From: Siphonodentalium dalli
Taxonomy: Eukaryota; Mollusca; Scaphopoda; Gadilida; Siphonodentaliidae
Length of the DNA stretch: 64,000 nt
Assembly: GCA_032622095.1 (NCBI GenBank)
Contig: CP136069.1
Location: 2,889,462-2,953,461, forward strand
Direction of reading: 5' to 3'
Shown piece after piece: positions 58,507-64,000 of this stretch. Each line of letters begins with the position of its first letter. Within the stretch, counting starts at the first letter, position 1. The notes under the pieces are model-generated. The model worked only from the letters and a program-made list of their open reading frames with translations, was not told the origin of the DNA and searched no databases. The position numbers and the translations under genes were made by a program.

Positions 58507-58883
58507 TACATGAGTCAAATTTAGCTATTGGGACAGTGGGCTTGGGAGGTTTGGGGTCGCTCTTTAAAATTACTTCCATAAATAAAAAAACGCTCTTAAA
58601 ACAATAACGCTCTTTAATAACGTTAAAAAAATTTAATCTGAATAACTCCGTTATTTAGTCGATTAAGTCTAGACACTTGTTCGGAGGTGCAATCCTGGCA
58701 TCGAGTGGTGCTTGTCGCTCTATTGGGTGCTGATCGGTATATGGTCGTGAACTCTGTCTGCCCTTCTGAGACTGCATGGTACTGTATATGTAATGTTTCT
58801 GTGAAGTACGTACTAGTAGCCAATGCTGGCTTTAGGCACACTGTACATATTTTAACACATATAAATCAAAAAGTTCATGCAAT

Positions 58884-59254
58884 CAGGGGCGCCGGAAGCA
58901 TCCAAAGGCAGGGGGGCAGAGCCTACAAAAAGGGCACTTTTCCCGCAAAAAAGGGCATTTTCTCAGCAAACTCGGGAAAATAACCATAAATTCATTGTGG
59001 CAAAAATCCCTATTTTAATGGTATTTGTCGGTTTTTATGGCCGTTTTGTGATAAAATTGACAAAAAATTAATATTCCTTGTGAAATTGGTGGTATTTGGA
59101 CCAAAAAAGTCACATTTTGCTTTAAAAACATGAGATTAAACACACAAAAAGCATTTTGTCTCCAGAAAAAGGGCAAGTCCTGCCCCCGCTCGCCCCCCTT
59201 GGTCAAGGGCAGGGGGTCAGCTGCCCCCTCTGCCCCCCTCTTCCGGCGCCCCTG
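58884..59254. mobile_element. hAT MITE with 8-bp target duplication CATGCAAT
   Basis: 371 bp with termini CAGGGGCGCCGGAAG and CTTCCGGCGCCCCTG, flanked by CATGCAAT at 58876-58883 and 59255-59262. Confidence 0.9.
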
Positions 59255-59429
59255 CATGCAATGGATCAAACCTTGAATATTTCACTCATTGGATGAGTGG
59301 AATGACCCCCAACAAAATCATTCGTTTGGTATTTCGACCATATGTGCTTGATTGCATAGGAGGGAAATAATGCTTTTTATTCACTGCAGACAAGTCAGAA
59401 AATACAACAGGTCCCATTTTAAAAATCTG

Positions 59430-59700
59430 TGCCAAACCTAACCCGCAGAAAAAAATAAGGTTGTTACTAGTACGGTAGTAATTATATTCCATTGGCCCAA
59501 AATTACCCCAATATATCGTGAGTAATTTTTGACAAAATTGCCCACTGCAGGCACCAATATTTTTTGGATAAGGTTGTTACTAGTACGGTACTATATTTTT
59601 TGGCCATTACCAGAAACATGCATTCATGTTATCACAGTTACTGGACATTAAGTCCCAATAATACTAGTACGGTTTTAATCAAATTTATAATTGGGTATAC
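59430..59700. repeat. Short repeats with ACTAGTACGGTA motif
   Basis: AAGGTTGTTACTAGTACGGT occurs at 59457 and 59570, and ACTAGTACGG again at 59663. Nature unknown. Confidence 0.5.
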
Positions 59701-59701
59701 T

Positions 59702-60050
59702 ACCGCTATACTTAAAGTAATTGACCACCAGTAACGTGGTGTCACCCCGTTAATATGGCGGTACTATGCCGCGGTATCCTCCAATACCGCGGTACTGATA
59801 CTGCTTGTTAGTGCGAACAAGTATGTGTGAGTAAATACCTCCCCTCAAAGAGTTCCATGAAAATCACCGCGGTATTCAACAAAATTAATGCGGTGCCCGC
59901 TAAAAGACCGTGGTATCATTATCGCCCAATACCGTAACTCAACCGCCATGACCGTCTCGATACCGCTACCGTTTATTACCGGTATCGCCGCAGTCATGAC
60001 CAGGGTTTCACCCCGTTTTTCTGGTCAATTACTTTGAGAATAGCGGTATT
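59702..60050. mobile_element. CpG-rich MITE, second copy
   Basis: Inverted ends ACCGCTATACTTAAAGTAAT and TTACTTTGAGAATAGCGGT; see 42302-42653. Confidence 0.8.
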
Positions 60051-60580
60051 ATATAAGGAACTCAATTAAGTTATGAAAGAATTAATTAGCAAATGGCTGA
60101 ACAAACATATCCCAAATACAAGCACAAAACACAAAATACCGGGCATATTTGCCTGTTTCCTATAAATAACATACTCATGCAGATACAACTCTAGCTGCAG
60201 TGATAAAATCTTTCAGGACGCCAAATTAATGGAGTTTAAAACATTTTTAACCATTATAGCGACAAGTGACTCGTCGCCATTTTATTTCTTAGCAACATAC
60301 TCCTTGGCGTGAGAACTATAATTATGTTGTCCAACGTGGTATATAGACAGGCATCTCCTGCTATAACTTATAAGGAATATAATTATTTTGTGCAAAGTCG
60401 CCGAAGCACCGTCATTCTCATATAATATGGGCACTCCCATGAAACATACATTTTTCAGTTTATAATTATAGATGGACGTATAATCATATTAAATTTGATT
60501 AAAGCCTTATTTTTATGACTTTATGTCCAGTAACTGTGAATGTGATGTTATCAAGTTTTGACTTCGGCCTAATATATAAG

Positions 60581-60706
60581 TCACAGAAATTGGAATCACT
60601 GACCTTTATGCAATTTTTTGAGATTTTTTTGGAGTTATACTATAGCCTATAACTCCAAAAAAATCTCAAAAAATTGCATAAAGGTCAGTGATTCCAATTT
60701 CTGTGA
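60581..60706. repeat. Perfect inverted repeat, 59-bp arms, 8-bp loop
   Basis: Left arm from TCACAGAAATTGGAATCACT to TTGGAGTTATA; right arm is its exact reverse complement, ending TTCCAATTTCTGTGA. The loop is CTATAGCC. No mismatch in 59 pairs. It belongs to no family seen elsewhere in the window. Confidence 0.95.
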
Positions 60707-61396
60707 ATGTGATATAAGTTATTAACTTCCTGCAGTAAGATTTTCTTCCAGAACTTCAACTTACAAAGTAAAAGTGTTACACTCATGTTTGACTCCACAG
60801 TGTGGTTTTTTTTAACCAGGGTAACGTATGTTATAATATACACAACTTCGCCAGTTCACACAACCAGCTGACATTCAGATCAGTGTTGATCGATGAATTT
60901 GATCTGTTGACAATCGACAATTTCTGAACGTCAACTTGGCACAAGTTCCACATTCAACATTGACAACAACTCATTTCGACGTCAATAGTACTACTAGTAG
61001 GTGGACCGAAGCGAGATGACACTTTAAAATGTAGATATGTGCATGAATTGTAACGCGCAATTGTTGTTAATGTTATGTTCCCATTCACCAGTGCTTGAGA
61101 CTGAGAGGAAATTGACAAACTTTTATCAGCGTTTCCAACCAAAACAAAAATTATTGGCACACATCTCGAGCATGATGTTTTATGGGGACACACAAAACCG
61201 GTCGGTGAAGATTCGGCCCAGGGCTGATTTGCAGAGAAGATTTGTTTGGGACGAATCTTCTCAGCTAAAAATGTTTTTTATCAGTAGGATTTGACTGCTT
61301 ATTTGTAAGTTTATATATATAATATATATATTTTTTTCCGTTGTATATTATTTTATTATTATAATAATAAAACATGAATTAATGTGTTTTAATTAA
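60707..61396. other. Upstream region, no gene recognised
   Basis: No exon could be tied to the TPR-CHAT gene; 61310-61375 is a TATATA and ATTATT-rich simple sequence. Confidence 0.5.
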
Positions 61397-61876
61397 AGGT
61401 ACTCAACCCGATAAAACTCCTCTCAATTACTATTTCAATGGCTTCGGGGGTCAAAAATATTTGATTCGAGTCGAGGAAGTCACCCATCAAAGCTCAGATT
61501 TGTTAGATATCGATTTTAGAAATCTATTATTTTTCATTATCCGGAATTCTTTCTGGCCCAGAAGACAATCAAAAATTCGTTATTATTACCCACTTGATTA
61601 TAGAGTTATCCATCCTTGTCTGTTTGAATAGAATTTTGGCGTAAAATCTCGAGCAGGTTACCAAATTGACGGCAGTTATCAGTACTCATCTCGAGAACAT
61701 AAGAATTTTCAAAAATCAATATCTAATAACTCTGAGCTTTGTTTGATGGGTTCCTCGACTCGACTCAAATATTTTTTACCCCCAAAGCCAAAGAAATAAT
61801 AATATAGGACCCTCAGATCGGATTGTTGTTGTTGGAATCTGTTGAGATGGGGACCCTCTTTACGGGTTGAGTACCT
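61397..61876. mobile_element. TTAA-flanked MITE, AGGTACTCAACCC variant
   Basis: Ends AGGTACTCAACCCGATAAAA and TACGGGTTGAGTACCT flanked by TTAA. Confidence 0.75.
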
Positions 61877-63660
61877 TTAACGTAAATGAAATTAAAGGGT
61901 AGGCCTATCATTGCTCTATTTTATATATATTTTGATCTTATGATTTCAACGTTTTGTTAGAGATAGTGTTAGATATAGTGGTATATGGTCTCAAGCCCCC
62001 CCCCCCCCCCCCACACACACACAGAGAAGGGGAATATTTTGTTTTACATTATTATGTGTCATGTCATATTTGAGGTTTGCGGCATTTGCATACAAATAGG
62101 CAGGTGATATGTATTGTCATGATTAAATTCCTCTTTGAAGTCTTCGAGTGTGCTGCAGTGCTTTGCAATTTCGGACAGCTTGTTCCATTCAGTGATTGTA
62201 GCTGACAAGAAAGAATCCGTAAAATAATCATATAGTTAATATTCTATTATTTAATAGTTCAAACCTATGGGAGGCCAAATTCACATTTAATAATGAATTG
62301 CAAATATCACATATTGTGCTTAAGCACATGTAGCGGTCGCGTTGTAAATATAGAAGGCCGATGAATTCTCTGATCGAGAGGTCTAGATCTCTTGGTCACG
62401 GTCGTTAGACGCTTTATGTGATCACCGTCGTCACTTATCTTAAAGTGATATGAAACACTCAGATAGGGTGATCAAATATAAATGTAGAATAATCTTTCTC
62501 AAAGTAGTTATTTTTGCGAATTTAAATCCAAATTTACAACAGACACCGTCATTCTTATATATCAATTAAATTCTCGGTGGCGAAATAATTTGCGTTCGAT
62601 ATCGCCGTTTGTTGCGTCCCGAATCGAAATGTAAATATTTACAATTGCGCGTTGTTCAGGCGTTGTTTTCTAAGGAGTGGGGTGGTCGATTTCGTTGAGA
62701 TTTTCGGCGATGTTAGTAGTATATGTGCACATCCCCCCAGTTGGCCCAGCGCCTGTGTACTAACTTATAACTTGATTAATGCACCGAACAAGTCCATAAT
62801 ATGTCTTTAAGTTGTCAAAATATCATGTCATTCTTTAAATAATTAAGCCAACACATTTACATAATGTTAAACTGATGTTTTATTGGTCAAAAAGTTTTAT
62901 AACATATTGTCAAGATCTTGGACGTACACACATTATGGAAACCAGTTTTGTATGCTGGGAGTACCAAATTCACATTTAATAATTAATTGCGCTCAAGCGC
63001 AATTGTTTGCGCTTAAGCACACTTAATTGCGCAATTCATGTCTATATTAACTAAACACCCCCAACCTTAATTCCTATTAACATATCGAGATCGCCTCTTA
63101 TTTTCATTGGTTTGGATGGGTTGGGAGCCAACCTAACTTCTTTGTCAAAATGGCTGACTCGCGATAGTATTACCTTCTATTTTTGTCAGGGCGACTCATG
63201 GTAGCATTATATTATCTTCAATATTAGTTGGGGCTACTCGCGATAGCATTACCTTCTATATCAGTCGGGACGACATTGATTTTCTTCAGGTTTCGAGTAT
63301 AGGCACACGGTACACCATGTGAGGGAAGCAAGACCTCAATGACACCACATTCGTGATATATGAACATGGAAATACTATAGATATGTGCAATAATGCTGAT
63401 TTAATAAAACAAAATACCATAGCACGAGGACTGAGACACCATTCGAAGCTCCAGGAATTAAAAAACATTTTTTTGGGACAGCGATGCTAATAATATGAGA
63501 AAAAAAAATCCCCCGATTTAAGCCAACAAACTTTGTACACCATATGAGGTAAGCAATCCCTCACTGTGACACCACATGCATGCTATATAGTTCTGGCCCA
63601 ACTCTTGCAAAAATACTAAAAATTATATGAAAAACTTGAAAATACTGTAGGTTTCAGGTA
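61877..63660. other. Upstream region, short repeats only
   Basis: 61996-62025 is poly-C followed by CA repeats. AAATTCACATTTAATAAT with CTTAAGCACA occurs at 62278 and 62967. CGCGATAGTATTACCTTCTA recurs at 63161 and 63240. GGTACACCATGTGAGGGAAG is repeated, changed, at 63533. No exon found. Confidence 0.5.
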
Positions 63661-63661
63661 G

Positions 63662-63795
63662 TGATGAGGACCGGATCGGACCACATTGCGTGGTCCGGTC
63701 CACTGCCAAGGCGGTCAAGTCCGGTCCGGTCCAGGCCATTCCGGTTCGGTACACATGTCTGGACCGGTCCAAAACGGTCCGGTCCACCTATAATA
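63662..63795. repeat. GGTCCGG-rich segment, possible transposon end
   Basis: GATGAGGACCGGATCGGACC followed by many GGTCCGG and CCGGACC motifs; resembles the subterminal part of some hAT elements, but no second end lies in the window. Confidence 0.4.
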
Positions 63796-64000
63796 TAATA
63801 AAAATAGGCTATATGTTAATGAATTCTCTGTTTATTCAAAGTTTTTACTCTGTATAGTACAAACTATAAGGTTACTGAGTTCAGTGCATTGCAATGAGTC
63901 CATATATGTTTAAAACCTACATTGTTTGCCGATTGCATGCATCATTGTCTGTCTCTGGTGGGATATACTGGGTACGATGCACGATAATAGTATTTCTAGT

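Noticed and set aside
61310-61380. TATATA-rich tract as a promoter
   Set aside because: It is simple-sequence DNA with no nearby gene start that I can support.
58311-64000. Search for a promoter or upstream exon
   Set aside because: No TATA box, CpG island or exon could be told apart from background AT-rich sequence.

Overview
The window is animal nuclear DNA: AT-rich, with spliceosomal GT-AG introns, many short inverted-repeat (MITE) transposons, hAT- and TTAA-type insertions, minisatellites and one retrotransposon remnant. The gene content (a TPR plus CHAT protein of the TTC28 type, with retained introns and dense MITEs) suggests an invertebrate metazoan, probably marine; the species cannot be named from the sequence.

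One host gene can be supported. It runs on the minus strand from about 58310 down to 852 and leaves the window at its 3' end. I assembled 15 coding exons by hand (58181-58267, 55129-55338, 51602-51779, 47582-48514, 45996-46192, 35867-35993, 33954-34240, 31347-32269, 30881-31047, 23977-24198, 18514-18661, 12265-12437, 9148-9221, 3802-4027, 852-937). Every junction has GT/AG and the phases chain without conflict (0,0,1,1,0,1,0,2,1,1,2,1,0,1,0), giving 1346 codons with no stop. The product has N-terminal TPRs (residues about 30-540), a helical linker, a CHAT domain (about 620-1180, with a low-complexity insert) and the start of the TTC28-type C-terminal region. Seven of the 15 exons are too short or too split to stand out as ORFs.

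The introns are almost entirely repeats: TA-flanked palindromic MITEs, several TTAA-flanked MITE families, four hAT-type insertions with readable 8-bp target duplications, two 5-6 kb elements with long terminal inverted repeats (24626-30609 and 38962-43880), a foldback family seen more than 20 times, a 22-bp minisatellite (9417-11975), a C2H2 zinc-finger remnant (4526-4850) and a perfect 59-bp-arm hairpin (60581-60706).

The most striking pattern is that exon-intron junctions of this gene have been copied next to themselves again and again. The acceptor plus first 40 or so coding bases of exon 12 seeded a 1.5-kb array of about 31 units; the acceptor edge of exon 11 is present five times; donor edges of exons 3, 8, 14 and 15 are in tandem copies; exons 1, 2, 6 and 9 have degenerate fragments nearby; and exon 4 has a 42-bp in-frame duplication inside its coding sequence. 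One duplication places two acceptors 33 bp apart in frame at exon 12. To the right of 58310 no exon was recognised; that stretch would hold the promoter and 5' UTR and is mostly repeats.
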